Shown piece by piece: positions 42,434 through 49,819 of a stretch of 49,819 nt of DNA (its first letter is position 1; every line of letters starts with the position of its first letter). The position numbers and the translations under genes are program-made. Origin of the DNA: Bacteroidota bacterium. Lineage in GTDB: Bacteria > Bacteroidota > Bacteroidia > Bacteroidales > Paludibacteraceae. The notes under the pieces are model-generated. The model was given only the letters and a program-made list of their open reading frames with translations, was not told the DNA's origin and ran no database searches. The stretch spans positions 1 through 49,819 of the forward strand of contig JAFNAV010000036.1 of NCBI GenBank assembly GCA_017860345.1, in the 5' to 3' direction.

Positions 42434-43284
42434 AACAAATTTCTTCCGGTCAGTTTGATAAATACATCCTCAAGTGTAGCCTCGGCAGTGTGCATGGTTT
42501 TTATTTCTGCATATTTGAGTAAATGCGTAAATTCACTGTTATCGGCAAGCCCAGTCAATTCAAATTCTTTTTCAATGATCTGATTATCTGAATTATATTC
42601 AATTTTTACCATACGTTTTCCATGTTGTATCATCAGGTTTTTAGGCGTGTCTTCCACTACAATTCTTCCATCGTTCACAAAGGCTACACGGTCGCATAAT
42701 TGTTCTGCTACCGTCATGTTATGTGTAGTCAGGAAAATTGTTTTGCCTTGCTGTTTTTGTTCAGTAATCATTTCTTTGATGATGTGAGCATTGACAGGAT
42801 CGAGACCGGAAGTTGGTTCATCCAAAAACAACAAATCCGGTTGGTGAAGGATGGCTCGCACAAAATTCAGTCGCATCTTCATTCCTTTCGAGTAATTTTC
42901 GGTGCGGGTATTCATATCCGGCAGCAAGCCCACTCTGTCCAATAGTTGTTTGATATCCGTTTCTTTATTGCGGTAATATGAGCCGATGAGTTTTAAATTT
43001 TCTAAAGCCGACAATTTTAAAAACAAGTTGGGAAAATCAAATGCTACGCCCACATTTTCGTAAAAGTCTTTGTTCCAATGTTTTCGTTCTTTACCCATTA
43101 CACTTATTTGCCCATTATAATTTCGCAATAACCCTATAATCAATCGCTGAACAGTGGTTTTACCTGCACCGCTCGGACCGAGAAATCCGAAGATTTCGCC
43201 TTTATGAATTTTAAAATTCATATCACTAACAGCTTGTTTTCCAGAATTTCTGTAAGTGAAATTCAAATTCTTTACATCTATCAT
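42430..43284 (-). CDS. ABC exporter ATP-binding protein
   Basis: This 284-residue ATPase energises the two permeases encoded downstream. Walker A is GFLGPSGAGKTT (about 34-45), the ABC signature is NYSKGMKMRLNF, Walker B is LLFLDEPTSGLD, and the switch histidine is in TTHNM. Unlike most, the signature reads YSKGM rather than LSGGQ, as often seen in ABC-2 drug and lipid exporters. A C-terminal extension (about 215-284; MVKIEYNSDNQIIEKEFELTG) is common in the bacitracin/drug exporter group. A TetR operator candidate (43305-43320) lies 20 bp before its start. Confidence 0.92.
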   Translation of the reverse strand: MIDVKNLNFTYRNSGKQAVSDMNFKIHKGEIFGFLGPSGAGKTTVQRLIIGLLRNYNGQISVMGKERKHWNKDFYENVGVAFDFPNLFLKLSALENLKLIGSYYRNKETDIKQLLDRVGLLPDMNTRTENYSKGMKMRLNFVRAILHQPDLLFLDEPTSGLDPVNAHIIKEMITEQKQQGKTIFLTTHNMTVAEQLCDRVAFVNDGRIVVEDTPKNLMIQHGKRMVKIEYNSDNQIIEKEFELTGLADNSEFTHLLKYAEIKTMHTAEATLEDVFIKLTGRNLL

Positions 43285-43304
43285 TTTTTAAGTTGTTTAT
43301 AAAG

Positions 43305-43320
43305 TAACGCCTGTTCGTTT
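43305..43320. promoter_or_regulatory. candidate TetR operator before the ABC genes
   Basis: TAACGCCTGTTCGTTT matches TAACACCTGTTCGTTT at 43951-43966 in 15 of 16 positions. It lies in the 51-bp gap between tetR and the ATPase gene. It has partial dyad symmetry (AAC...GTT), as expected for a TetR-family site. Confidence 0.6.
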
Positions 43321-43335
43321 TAGCTTCAAAAAAAA

Positions 43336-43956
43336 TTAGAATTTATATCCAATCAAACCCATAACGCCGCTGAAATAAAATTGGAAAAAATCCGAAAGTA
43401 GTTCATTCCTTTTTTCTTTATTATCGATATTGGTTTTGATAATGGAGAGCATTCCATCCAAAAATTGAGTTGCAATAAGTTTGGTAAATTCCTTATTTTG
43501 AACACGATTCATTGCGGTATAATGCTCATTCAAATGCTCGGTTATACTGTCAAGAATTTGCTGACGGGCATGTTCATAGCCGGATGCTTTATCGGCTTCG
43601 GCCAGAATCACAAATCTCCTGTTGAACTCCGGCATAATCCTTCGGATTACACCACCAATTATTTCTTTAATATTATCAGCATTCAGGCTCTGAATAATTT
43701 CGAGAGGATTTTCCACCGTTTCATGATTATTCAAAAATTTGCTGAATCCTACATATTCATCCTTCACAATTCGATTAAACAAATCGGATTTACTCCCGAA
43801 ATAATTATAAAAATTACCGATACTTATCCCGGCAGCCTTTATGATACGCCGCAATGACGCTTTTTCAAACCCAAACTGATAAAACTCCAGTTCGGCTTTT
43901 TCAAGTATGATAGCTTCTATTTCAGGTTTTTGTTTTTGCATATAAAAAAATAACAC
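43336..43956 (-). CDS. TetR/AcrR-family repressor
   Basis: This 206-residue repressor has a TetR helix-turn-helix at its N-terminus (AIILEKAELEFYQFGFEKASLRRIIKAAGISIGNFYNYFGSKSDLFNRIV); the recognition helix is IGNFYNYFGSK. The ~140-residue ligand domain is helical and unlike known subgroups. It starts an operon with an ABC exporter and shares a repeated 16-bp site at its own promoter and before the ABC genes, so it most likely represses both. The inducer is unknown. Confidence 0.9.
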   Translation of the reverse strand: MLFFYMQKQKPEIEAIILEKAELEFYQFGFEKASLRRIIKAAGISIGNFYNYFGSKSDLFNRIVKDEYVGFSKFLNNHETVENPLEIIQSLNADNIKEIIGGVIRRIMPEFNRRFVILAEADKASGYEHARQQILDSITEHLNEHYTAMNRVQNKEFTKLIATQFLDGMLSIIKTNIDNKEKRNELLSDFFQFYFSGVMGLIGYKF

Positions 43957-43980
43957 CTGTTCGTTTATTGCGCAAAGATA
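43951..43980 (-). promoter_or_regulatory. tetR promoter with overlapping operator
   Basis: Minus-strand TATCTTTG (plus-strand CAAAGATA at 43973-43980) is a perfect -7 box. Seven bases downstream in the direction of transcription lies TAACACCTGTTCGTTT (43951-43966), the second copy of the operator candidate. It sits where transcription should begin and would block it when bound. Confidence 0.6.
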
Positions 43981-44058
43981 GAAAAATTATTCAGATAAAC
44001 CTGAACTCATCATTTTGCCCCCAAGAATCAAAAGAAATAAGGATTATGAATTCAATAA

Positions 44059-44940
44059 TTATTTCTTCTCTAATTCCAAATCTATTCTGCCCAGGTACAA
44101 TCCACTTTTACCGACCTGAGCCACCACAATAGCTCTACCGGCGGCATTAATAGTTTTAGTGTTTTGCAGCATGGAGTGGGAGTGACCACCTATAATAATA
44201 TCGATGTGTTTGGTAGCATGAGCCACTGTAAAGTCGTTGACATCAACTGCGGTAGAGTCGCCACCCAAATGCGATAAGCATATAACCAAATCGCATTTTT
44301 GCTTCTTTTTCAGGTAAGCCGACATTTTTTTTGCTTCTTTTACAGGATTTTTATACACAACTCCACGGTAGTTGCTCTGAATAATAAGACTTTCCGGGTT
44401 TACATTTAAAGCCATAATCCCGATTTTTAGTCCGGCTTTATGTAAAATCAGATAAGGACTCACATAAGGCGACAGAGGTGTTTTGCTTACATCGTAATTG
44501 GAACTGAGGATAGGAAAACGGGCTTTGGATAGTATTACGGCCAAAGTATCCGTGCCGTTGTCAAACTCATGGTTTCCCAGAGTTCCGGCATCGTATTTCA
44601 TACGGTTTAGGGCATCCATTTCCACCCTGCCGTTGTAGAAATTAAAATATGGAGTTCCTTGCGAGAAATCGCCGGCATCGAGCAGTAAAACATTCTTCTC
44701 TTCGCCGCGTATGTTGGCAATTACGCCCATTCTGCGGGCATATCCACCCATATCAGAGGTTTTTAGCGACGATTTTTCGGTAGGTTCTACCTGACTGTGC
44801 GTGTCGTTGGTATGAAGTATTACAAGCTTAACCTTTTCGCCGGCAAAAGCTGTTAACGATGATAGTAACAAGAAAAAAATCGCCAAGCCCTGAAGGGGAA
44901 TCGGGTTAGCAGCTTTTCGGGTATTATATTTTGAATTCAT
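44059..44940 (-). CDS. 5'-nucleotidase/UDP-sugar hydrolase, catalytic domain only
   Basis: This 293-residue exported metallophosphoesterase has a signal peptide (about 16-33) and the 5'-nucleotidase N-terminal domain motifs: VILHTNDTHSQ, LLDAGDFSQGTPY, LGNHEFDNG, VICLSHLGG and GGHSHSM. These supply the dimetal ligands that cleave the phosphate of nucleotides or UDP-sugars. Normal enzymes (about 550 residues) carry a C-terminal specificity domain after these motifs. Here that domain is missing and is encoded by the gene just upstream. The two therefore make one split enzyme, translated from a shared message, and should meet in the periplasm or outer-membrane surface. Confidence 0.88.
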   Translation of the reverse strand: MNSKYNTRKAANPIPLQGLAIFFLLLSSLTAFAGEKVKLVILHTNDTHSQVEPTEKSSLKTSDMGGYARRMGVIANIRGEEKNVLLLDAGDFSQGTPYFNFYNGRVEMDALNRMKYDAGTLGNHEFDNGTDTLAVILSKARFPILSSNYDVSKTPLSPYVSPYLILHKAGLKIGIMALNVNPESLIIQSNYRGVVYKNPVKEAKKMSAYLKKKQKCDLVICLSHLGGDSTAVDVNDFTVAHATKHIDIIIGGHSHSMLQNTKTINAAGRAIVVAQVGKSGLYLGRIDLELEKK

Positions 44941-44972
44941 AATCTTTATTGTTTTTGTTCAAATATCCTTTT

Positions 44973-45734
44973 TTATTCCCCTTTAGAGCTTAGGGTAATT
45001 CTTCCGTCCAACTGGCTTTGAATTTTTCTGCCGTTGGCTGTTTCATTTTTAATATAGTCGAGCAGCATATTCCTTACTTTGATGCTGGTATTTACGCGTT
45101 TTTCTGCGGTGGCTAATTGTACCATCTTATCGTTGCCACCTGCCAAAAAATCGTTAGTGGCTATGCTGTAACTTCTGTTTATATCCAGCGGCTGTCCGTT
45201 TATAGTAATATCTACGGCTTTTCCCTGGTCAATTCTCATTCTTATTCCCGATACACCTTCGCCACCCATAGAGGCGAAATACTGCAGAAGGTCATTCAGT
45301 TTATCTCCTTTGAGCCAGAGTATAACCAACTCGTTTTCAAAAGGCATCAATTCAAATACCTTACGTAAGGTAATGTCGCCAGCCGGTATGGTGGTACGTA
45401 AGCCACCCAAATTCACAATGGCAATATCCACTTGTTCTTTCAGGTATTCCGATGCTATTTTGCGATACACATCGGCGCTAAAATTTGAGAGCAGGCTCTC
45501 AGGCCCATGAGCCCGCATAGTAACATCGGTTTGCCCGATAACAACATTCATTTCCTTATCCAGTTTGGTTTTCATCGGTAGCAGATACGCTTCGTAACTC
45601 TTGTCGGCATATCGCTCAGTAGTACTGTCGATGGCTATGCGGTTGGAAGATACCGACGAAATAGCCCACTTACTGCCTCCGCAGGCTGTTAGCATCAGTG
45701 TTGTTGCTATAAATAATGTAATCCGTAGTTTCAT
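44973..45734 (-). CDS. 5'-nucleotidase C-terminal specificity domain as a separate lipoprotein
   Basis: This 253-residue lipoprotein has lipobox LTAC with Cys18. Almost all of it is a 5_nucleotid_C domain: ESLLSNFSADVYRKI, VDIAIVNLGGLRTTIPAGDITLRKVFELMPFENELVILWLKGDKLNDLLQYFASMGGEGVSGIRM and SYSIATNDFLAGGNDKM. In full-length 5'-nucleotidases this domain binds the nucleoside base. It precedes the catalytic-domain gene by 32 bp, with the domain order reversed relative to the usual fusion. Such splitting is known in some Bacteroidota; here it is clear from the sequence. Confidence 0.88.
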   Translation of the reverse strand: MKLRITLFIATTLMLTACGGSKWAISSVSSNRIAIDSTTERYADKSYEAYLLPMKTKLDKEMNVVIGQTDVTMRAHGPESLLSNFSADVYRKIASEYLKEQVDIAIVNLGGLRTTIPAGDITLRKVFELMPFENELVILWLKGDKLNDLLQYFASMGGEGVSGIRMRIDQGKAVDITINGQPLDINRSYSIATNDFLAGGNDKMVQLATAEKRVNTSIKVRNMLLDYIKNETANGRKIQSQLDGRITLSSKGE

Positions 45735-45932
45735 TTCCTAAATCATTTTTTTCGTCCGATAATACTTGTTTTTTTAATGGTTGTATGCAACTCGCACGGT
45801 AAACTTTACGCTCTTCGGCGAATCTCCTGACTCATGCATGTTTCATACAATTAATACCTGACGAAAGTAATCAAAATTCTGTAAAACGTAAAATAAAATA
45901 TCAGGTATGGCTTTTCAAAAAACTAAAAATAG

Positions 45933-45940
45933 TATCTTTG
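45933..45940 (+). promoter_or_regulatory. -7 box of tyrS
   Basis: TATCTTTG is a perfect TAnnTTTG box, followed by CAGCC, 46 bp before the tyrS start. The -33 TTG is not clear. Confidence 0.5.
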
Positions 45941-45986
45941 CAGCCTGAAACAAAAAACGATACGTAATTAACTTATTATATTCAAG

Positions 45987-47279
45987 ATGAACTTTATTGA
46001 AGAGCTTCAGTGGCGTGGTATGATACATACCATGATGCCCGGTACCGAGGAACAACTGGCTAAGGAAATGACTACAGCTTATGTGGGTATTGACCCTACT
46101 GCCGATTCTTTACACATTGGCCACCTCGTAAGCGTAATGATGCTTAGGCATTTTCAGCATGCGGGACATAAGCCTATTGCGCTGGTAGGTGGTGCCACCG
46201 GTATGATTGGCGATCCCTCGGGTAAATCGGCCGAACGTAATCTGCTCAACGAAGATACGCTCCGCCACAATCAGGATTCGATTAAAAAACAGCTGGCTAA
46301 GTTTCTGGATTTTGAAAGTGATGCTCCCAATGCAGCTGAGTTGGTAAATAACTACGACTGGATGAAGGAATACACTTTTCTGAATTTCATTCGGGATATC
46401 GGTAAACACATCACTGTAAACTACATGATGGCTAAGGATTCGGTAAAAAAACGCCTGAGTTCCGACTCAAGCGTGGGAATGTCCTTCACCGAGTTTTCGT
46501 ACCAGCTTTTGCAGGGTTATGATTTCCTGTGGCTCAATCAGAACAAGAACTGTAAGCTACAGATGGGAGGCTCCGACCAGTGGGGTAATATCACTACCGG
46601 TACCGAACTTATTCGCCGTAAAACTGACAGCGATGCTTTTGCGCTCGTATGTCCGCTGATTACTAAAGCCGATGGAGGTAAATTTGGAAAAACCGAAAGT
46701 GGTAATGTATGGCTCGATCGTCGTTATACGTCTCCCTATAAATTCTACCAGTTCTGGCTCAATGTAAGCGATGCCGATGCCGATAAATATATCAAAATAT
46801 TCACCTCCATCGCCAAAGACGAAACCGAAGCCCTGATAGCCGAGCATGCTCAGGCGCCTCATTTACGTGTTTTGCAAAAACGCTTAGCCAAAGAGGTAAC
46901 CATACTGGTACACTCCGAGGATGACTATAATGCTGCGGTTGAAGCGTCCAATATTCTTTTTGGAAATGCAACTTCCGAGGCGCTGAAAAAATTGGACGAA
47001 GATACCTTGTTGGCTGTTTTTGAGGGAGTTCCTCAGTTTAAGGTGTCGATGGGCATCTTAACGGAAGGCGTCAAGGCTATCGACTTATTTACCGACCATT
47101 CTGCCGTATTTCCATCCAAAGGCGAGATGAGAAAATTAGTACAATCCGGCGGGGTTAGTTTGAATAAAGAAAAGCTTGAAAATCAGGATTCAATCATTAC
47201 TGCTGCTCATTTACTCAATGGTAAATATCTGCTTGCACAGAAGGGCAAAAAGAACTATTTTCTGTTGATTGCGGAGTAG
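45987..47279 (+). CDS. tyrS: tyrosyl-tRNA synthetase
   Basis: This 430-residue class I aminoacyl-tRNA synthetase charges tRNA-Tyr. HIGH is at residues 43-46 ([10 protein letters not shown]), and the KMSKS loop is in the KFGKT form (232-236) typical of bacterial TyrS. Tyrosine-binding residues are in [15 protein letters not shown] and YQLLQGYDF, and GGSDQWGNI is the Asp/Gln motif. A C-terminal S4 RNA-binding domain (from about residue 355; [22 protein letters not shown]) is present. Length is normal. The gene has its own promoter and is followed by two tRNA-Gln genes. Confidence 0.97.
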   Translation: MNFIEELQWRGMIHTMMPGTEEQLAKEMTTAYVGIDPTADSLHIGHLVSVMMLRHFQHAGHKPIALVGGATGMIGDPSGKSAERNLLNEDTLRHNQDSIKKQLAKFLDFESDAPNAAELVNNYDWMKEYTFLNFIRDIGKHITVNYMMAKDSVKKRLSSDSSVGMSFTEFSYQLLQGYDFLWLNQNKNCKLQMGGSDQWGNITTGTELIRRKTDSDAFALVCPLITKADGGKFGKTESGNVWLDRRYTSPYKFYQFWLNVSDADADKYIKIFTSIAKDETEALIAEHAQAPHLRVLQKRLAKEVTILVHSEDDYNAAVEASNILFGNATSEALKKLDEDTLLAVFEGVPQFKVSMGILTEGVKAIDLFTDHSAVFPSKGEMRKLVQSGGVSLNKEKLENQDSIITAAHLLNGKYLLAQKGKKNYFLLIAE

Positions 47280-47318
47280 TGTTTTCTGAGAATTTATGCA
47301 CAATTTTCAGAAAACATT

Positions 47319-47348
47319 TTGACGGAAGAAAAAACAATCGTATCTTTG
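47319..47348 (+). promoter_or_regulatory. promoter of the first tRNA-Gln
   Basis: TTG (47319-47321), 19 bp, TATCTTTG (47341-47348): a textbook Bacteroidota promoter ending 30 bp before the tRNA. Confidence 0.75.
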
Positions 47349-47378
47349 CACCGCTTTTTCAGGAAGCAAATTAATGAT

Positions 47379-47449
47379 TGTCTCATGGTGTAATGGTAGC
47401 ACTGCAGTTTTTGGTTCTGCCTGTCCAGGTTCGAATCCTGGTGAGACAA
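47379..47449 (+). tRNA. tRNA-Gln (anticodon TTG)
   Basis: A 71-nt cloverleaf: acceptor TGTCTCA pairs with TGAGACA, D arm with TAATGGTAGC, anticodon loop TTTTGGT giving anticodon TTG (Gln), and T arm CCAGGTTCGAATCCTGG. CCA is not encoded. It has its own promoter before it and a hairpin terminator after it. Confidence 0.95.
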
Positions 47450-47457
47450 CAAAAACC

Positions 47458-47496
47458 AAATACGGTTGAATTTCTTCACTGAATTCAACCGTATTT
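47458..47496 (+). terminator. terminator after the first tRNA-Gln
   Basis: AAATACGGTTGAATT pairs with AATTCAACCGTATTT (47482-47496) around a 9-base loop, followed by T. It separates the two tRNA transcripts. Confidence 0.75.
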
Positions 47497-47507
47497 TCAA
47501 TAAAAAA

Positions 47508-47538
47508 TTGCAGGTAAGCAAAAAGTTTTATAATTTTG
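47508..47538 (+). promoter_or_regulatory. promoter of the second tRNA-Gln
   Basis: TTG (47508-47510), 20 bp, TAATTTTG (47531-47538), 23 bp before the tRNA. Confidence 0.7.
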
Positions 47539-47561
47539 ACCTGCAATTCAAAATTTAACTT

Positions 47562-47632
47562 TGTCTTATGGTGTAATGGTAGCACTGCAGTTTCTGGATC
47601 TGCCTGTCTAGGTTCGAATCCTAGTAAGACAA
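47562..47632 (+). tRNA. tRNA-Gln (anticodon CTG)
   Basis: A 71-nt cloverleaf very like its neighbour: acceptor TGTCTTA/TAAGACA, anticodon loop TTCTGGA with anticodon CTG (Gln), and T arm CTAGGTTCGAATCCTAG. The compensating change in the T stem (CCAGG/CCTGG to CTAGG/CCTAG) shows that it is under selection for structure. CCA is not encoded. Confidence 0.95.
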
Positions 47633-47640
47633 CAATACAG

Positions 47641-47674
47641 CTCGGTATCCTTTTTTTAGGATATCGGGTTTTTT
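47641..47674 (+). terminator. terminator after the second tRNA-Gln
   Basis: CTCGGTATCC pairs with GGATATCGGG (47659-47668) with two G-T pairs, followed by TTTTTT: a typical intrinsic terminator. Confidence 0.8.
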
Positions 47675-47754
47675 GTTTTCTGTTATTTATGAACTCATGT
47701 TATTTCTATTCTAAATCGGATAATTTATACACCAAAACCAACAATTCAACCACA

Positions 47755-47782
47755 TTGATAGCAAGGATATGCCTTATTTTTG
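47755..47782 (+). promoter_or_regulatory. promoter of the beta-helix protein
   Basis: TTG (47755-47757), 17 bp, TATTTTTG (47775-47782). The spacing is slightly short. Transcription should begin near 47789. Confidence 0.55.
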
Positions 47783-47808
47783 TATCGTAATTATTATAAT
47801 CTTGAATA

Positions 47809-49368
47809 ATGTCATATTATCACATGCGTAAAGTATTGGTGTTTGCGCTTTTTTTGTTGGCTTTGAATGCCTATTCTACTACTTACTACGTATCGCCTGC
47901 CGGTACATCGGGCGCTGCCGGTACCGTTGGGGCGCCGCTCACTTTTTCTACCGCATTGGGCAAAAGCCTTACTGCCGGTGACTCATTGATTCTTCGTGGA
48001 GGAACATATAGCTTTGCGTCGTCACTTACAGTTTCAAAATCAGGAAATTCTACAAAGTTTTTCACAATAGTGGCTTATCCCGGAGAAACGCCGGTGTTCG
48101 ATTTTCGTACGCAGGCCTACAATAGCTCCAATCAGGGTGTTAAAGTCTCGGGAAATTATATTCTTTTCAAAGGAGTTATTATTCAAGGCGCCGGCGATAA
48201 CGGCATGCAGGTTACCGGAAGTAACAATGTAATTGAAAACTGTACGTTCCGATGGAACTGCGACTCAGGCCTCCAGATGAAGACCGGTAGCAATAACCTG
48301 ATTAAAAACTGCGACTCGTACGAAAACTTCGATTATATGACGGGAGGTACCTCAAGTCCCGATTTTGGTGGAAACGCCGATGGCTTTGCCGACAAACAAT
48401 ATACCAACACCGGAACCAATACGTATAAAGGCTGTCGGGCCTGGCTGAATAGTGACGATGGCTGGGATAGTTATGAAAAGGTTGGCAATACTGTTTACGA
48501 CAGTTGCTGGTGTTACGCCAATGGCCCTGCATCGTACGACATGACAGAGCATATCCGTTTCAAAACTGACAGTGCTTCGTGGTTCTTTAATTTTAAAAAC
48601 GCCTCAGGAAGATACATAATCACCAATTATGGTAATGGCAATGGTTTTAAAGTAGGCGGAAACTACACTGCAAACAACGCCGTGCTCAATCACTGCGTGT
48701 CTGTTGCAAATACAGTAAAGGGTTTTGATCAGAATAATAATAATGGTACAATGACATTATATAATTGTACAGGTTATTTGAATAATCCTGATTATGGTTT
48801 TTCAAACAGCTCTTATGGAACGCTGTTGGTGAAAAACTCGGCATCGCTCAGTTCCAAAAGTTCAAATAAGTTATCCGCTAAGTCGGTAACGCAATCAAAT
48901 AATTCATGGCTTTCAGGTTTTAGCTGTACAGCCTCCGATTTCGTAAGCCTTGATTATACGCAGCTCATAGGTAGTCGCCAGTCCGATGGCACTTTGCCCG
49001 ATATAACCTGTCTGCATTTGGTGTCTTCCAGTGCAATGATAGATAAAGGTGTCGATGTAGGGCTTTCGTTTCTGGGTAATGCCCCCGATTTAGGAGCTTT
49101 CGAATACAAGGTGGTTACATCCGTAAGTCGTCCCGATAGTAATTCAGGAATCCTTGCCGTGTATATTCCCTCCCAAAAGCAGATTCTTGTTCAGGGCGAA
49201 ACCGACACAATAGAAGTGTATAATATAAAAGGTAACCTGCTTTTTAAAAAAGAATATAGAACCACCGACGAGCTTATTTCGGCTCAAACCTGGGGTGCCG
49301 GTATATATATTGTCCGGTCGGTTTCTCAGAATAAAGATATTTCAATATCTAAAATTGTTGTTATGTGA
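47809..49368 (+). CDS. secreted right-handed beta-helix protein, PL9 pectate-lyase-like, with T9SS sorting domain
   Basis: A 519-residue exported protein. The ATG at 47809 and one at 47824 (MRKVLVFALFLLALNAYS) are both possible starts; the second gives a cleaner signal peptide. The body (about 25-430) is a parallel beta-helix with repeated NNVIENCTFRWN-type rungs. Calcium and catalytic positions resemble PL9 lyases: Asp191 (GNADGFADK), Asp216, Asp217 and Asp220 (NSDDGWDSYE), and Lys281 (GNGFKVGG). The last ~85 residues are a type IX secretion C-terminal domain (ILAVYIPSQKQILVQG... IEVYNIKGNLLFKKEY... GIYIVRSVSQNKDISISKIVV). It probably degrades pectin or a similar uronic-acid polymer outside the cell. 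Confidence 0.85.
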   Translation: MSYYHMRKVLVFALFLLALNAYSTTYYVSPAGTSGAAGTVGAPLTFSTALGKSLTAGDSLILRGGTYSFASSLTVSKSGNSTKFFTIVAYPGETPVFDFRTQAYNSSNQGVKVSGNYILFKGVIIQGAGDNGMQVTGSNNVIENCTFRWNCDSGLQMKTGSNNLIKNCDSYENFDYMTGGTSSPDFGGNADGFADKQYTNTGTNTYKGCRAWLNSDDGWDSYEKVGNTVYDSCWCYANGPASYDMTEHIRFKTDSASWFFNFKNASGRYIITNYGNGNGFKVGGNYTANNAVLNHCVSVANTVKGFDQNNNNGTMTLYNCTGYLNNPDYGFSNSSYGTLLVKNSASLSSKSSNKLSAKSVTQSNNSWLSGFSCTASDFVSLDYTQLIGSRQSDGTLPDITCLHLVSSSAMIDKGVDVGLSFLGNAPDLGAFEYKVVTSVSRPDSNSGILAVYIPSQKQILVQGETDTIEVYNIKGNLLFKKEYRTTDELISAQTWGAGIYIVRSVSQNKDISISKIVVM

Positions 49369-49395
49369 TAAATATTTGAGGTATTAGTTCTCCTG

Positions 49396-49432
49396 AAGAG
49401 GCATCTTTATATATAAGGATGCCTCTTTTTTT
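49396..49432 (+). terminator. terminator after the beta-helix gene
   Basis: AAGAGGCATC pairs with GATGCCTCTT (49418-49427), followed by a run of eight Ts. It is 28 bp after the stop codon. Confidence 0.9.
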
Positions 49433-49739
49433 TGATATAATTCGAGGCAAACTCAATTTTTGTGAACGGCTAATGGGCAAATTCTATAAAATAATGAAGA
49501 AAAACGTAGATTGAAGTCTTGTTTTTTGAATAAATTTAAAGTCTTTCGTCAGCGAAAAATGAGTTTTACTTATTAAAAATACTGTCAAATTGTAATCAAT
49601 ACAGTGTTTTCTTTGTTCTTGGGTGTTAATTTTAATATCAGAATGATTTTTTCAGTTAAAATAATGCCTTTTTAAGGCACTTATATTCAGCATTTTGAAG
49701 AAAAATATGTTTTTTAGCAGAAAAAACCCATAAAAAGAT

Positions 49740-49819
49740 TTGGAGTGTAGTAATAAAGTATGTACTTTTGCACCCGCTTTGAGAGACACGGTGGTGTTAC
49801 GAGATAAGGAGCGAATAAA
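49740..49819 (+). promoter_or_regulatory. probable rRNA-operon promoter and leader start
   Basis: TTG (49740-49742), 20 bp, TACTTTTG (49763-49770), followed by CACCCGCTTTGAGAGACACG, which resembles the TTTGCACCCGC leader start that precedes 16S rRNA genes in Bacteroidota. No gene begins before the window ends at 49819. The preceding 300 bp (49433-49739) are AT-rich and hold no visible gene or repeat, which also suits an upstream promoter region. Confidence 0.5.

Noticed and set aside
47294..47790. Three frames across the tRNA-Gln genes (two minus, one plus)
   Set aside because: They read through two well-folded tRNA genes and their terminators; tRNA regions often leave such frames.

Overview
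The window looks like a chromosomal segment of a Bacteroidota bacterium, most likely order Bacteroidales (Paludibacter/Dysgonomonas-like; the genus cannot be fixed from sequence alone). The reasons are TTG-N19/20-TAnnTTTG promoters in front of several genes, a SusC/SusD pair, a secreted beta-helix enzyme with a type IX secretion C-terminal domain, carboxypeptidase-regulatory-like N-domains on outer-membrane receptors, and AT-rich spacers without Shine-Dalgarno sequences.

Layout. (1) 1-5.9 kb: an accessory array of single, AT-rich, plus-strand genes (small membrane proteins, a lipoprotein, and an AbiE-type toxin-antitoxin pair). They are separated by GC-rich, hairpin-rich spacers of 150-260 bp that share end sequences of the form CTAAC...GTTAG. 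This resembles an integron-type gene-cassette array with no integrase in view and is the most unusual part of the window. (2) 5.9-10.3 kb: a PD40/TolB-like protein, an isochorismatase-like hydrolase, a 1-kb non-coding stretch (three palindromes at exact 23-bp spacing, then a MITE-like element with a 9-bp target duplication) and two glycosyltransferases. (3) 10.4-13.4 kb: a minus-strand three-gene operon (aldo/keto reductase, lactonase, zinc alcohol dehydrogenase) that looks like oxidative L-fucose or related sugar catabolism. (4) 13.6-21.6 kb: housekeeping and miscellaneous genes: prfB with its programmed +1 frameshift, a PAP2-like membrane protein, rpoN, two methyltransferases, a divergent HxlR regulator/quinone oxidoreductase pair, and an ATP-grasp protein whose C-terminus runs into a small inverted-repeat element. 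(5) 21.8-31.2 kb: a Sus-like locus in which the enzymes are phosphatases rather than glycosidases: PHP phosphoesterase, SusC, SusD, a phosphodiesterase-alkaline phosphatase fusion and a calcineurin-like phosphoesterase. (6) 31.3-45.7 kb, all minus strand: nitroreductase and aldehyde dehydrogenase, a second copy of the MITE-like element carrying a nested insertion, an outer-membrane receptor/EFR1 ferredoxin pair, GNAT, CMD and YciI proteins, a MATE exporter, a TetR-controlled ABC exporter with repeated operator candidates, and a 5'-nucleotidase split into two secreted proteins. (7) 46-49.8 kb, plus strand: tyrS, two tRNA-Gln genes with separate promoters and terminators, a pectate-lyase-like beta-helix protein, and what looks like an rRNA operon promoter at the very end.

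Working together: the Sus-like phosphatase locus probably captures phosphorylated organic compounds at the outer membrane and releases phosphate in the periplasm. The fucose-type operon turns a free sugar into a keto acid. The TetR/ABC cluster is a self-contained export operon. All functional calls rest on visible motifs and remembered families; no database search was possible.
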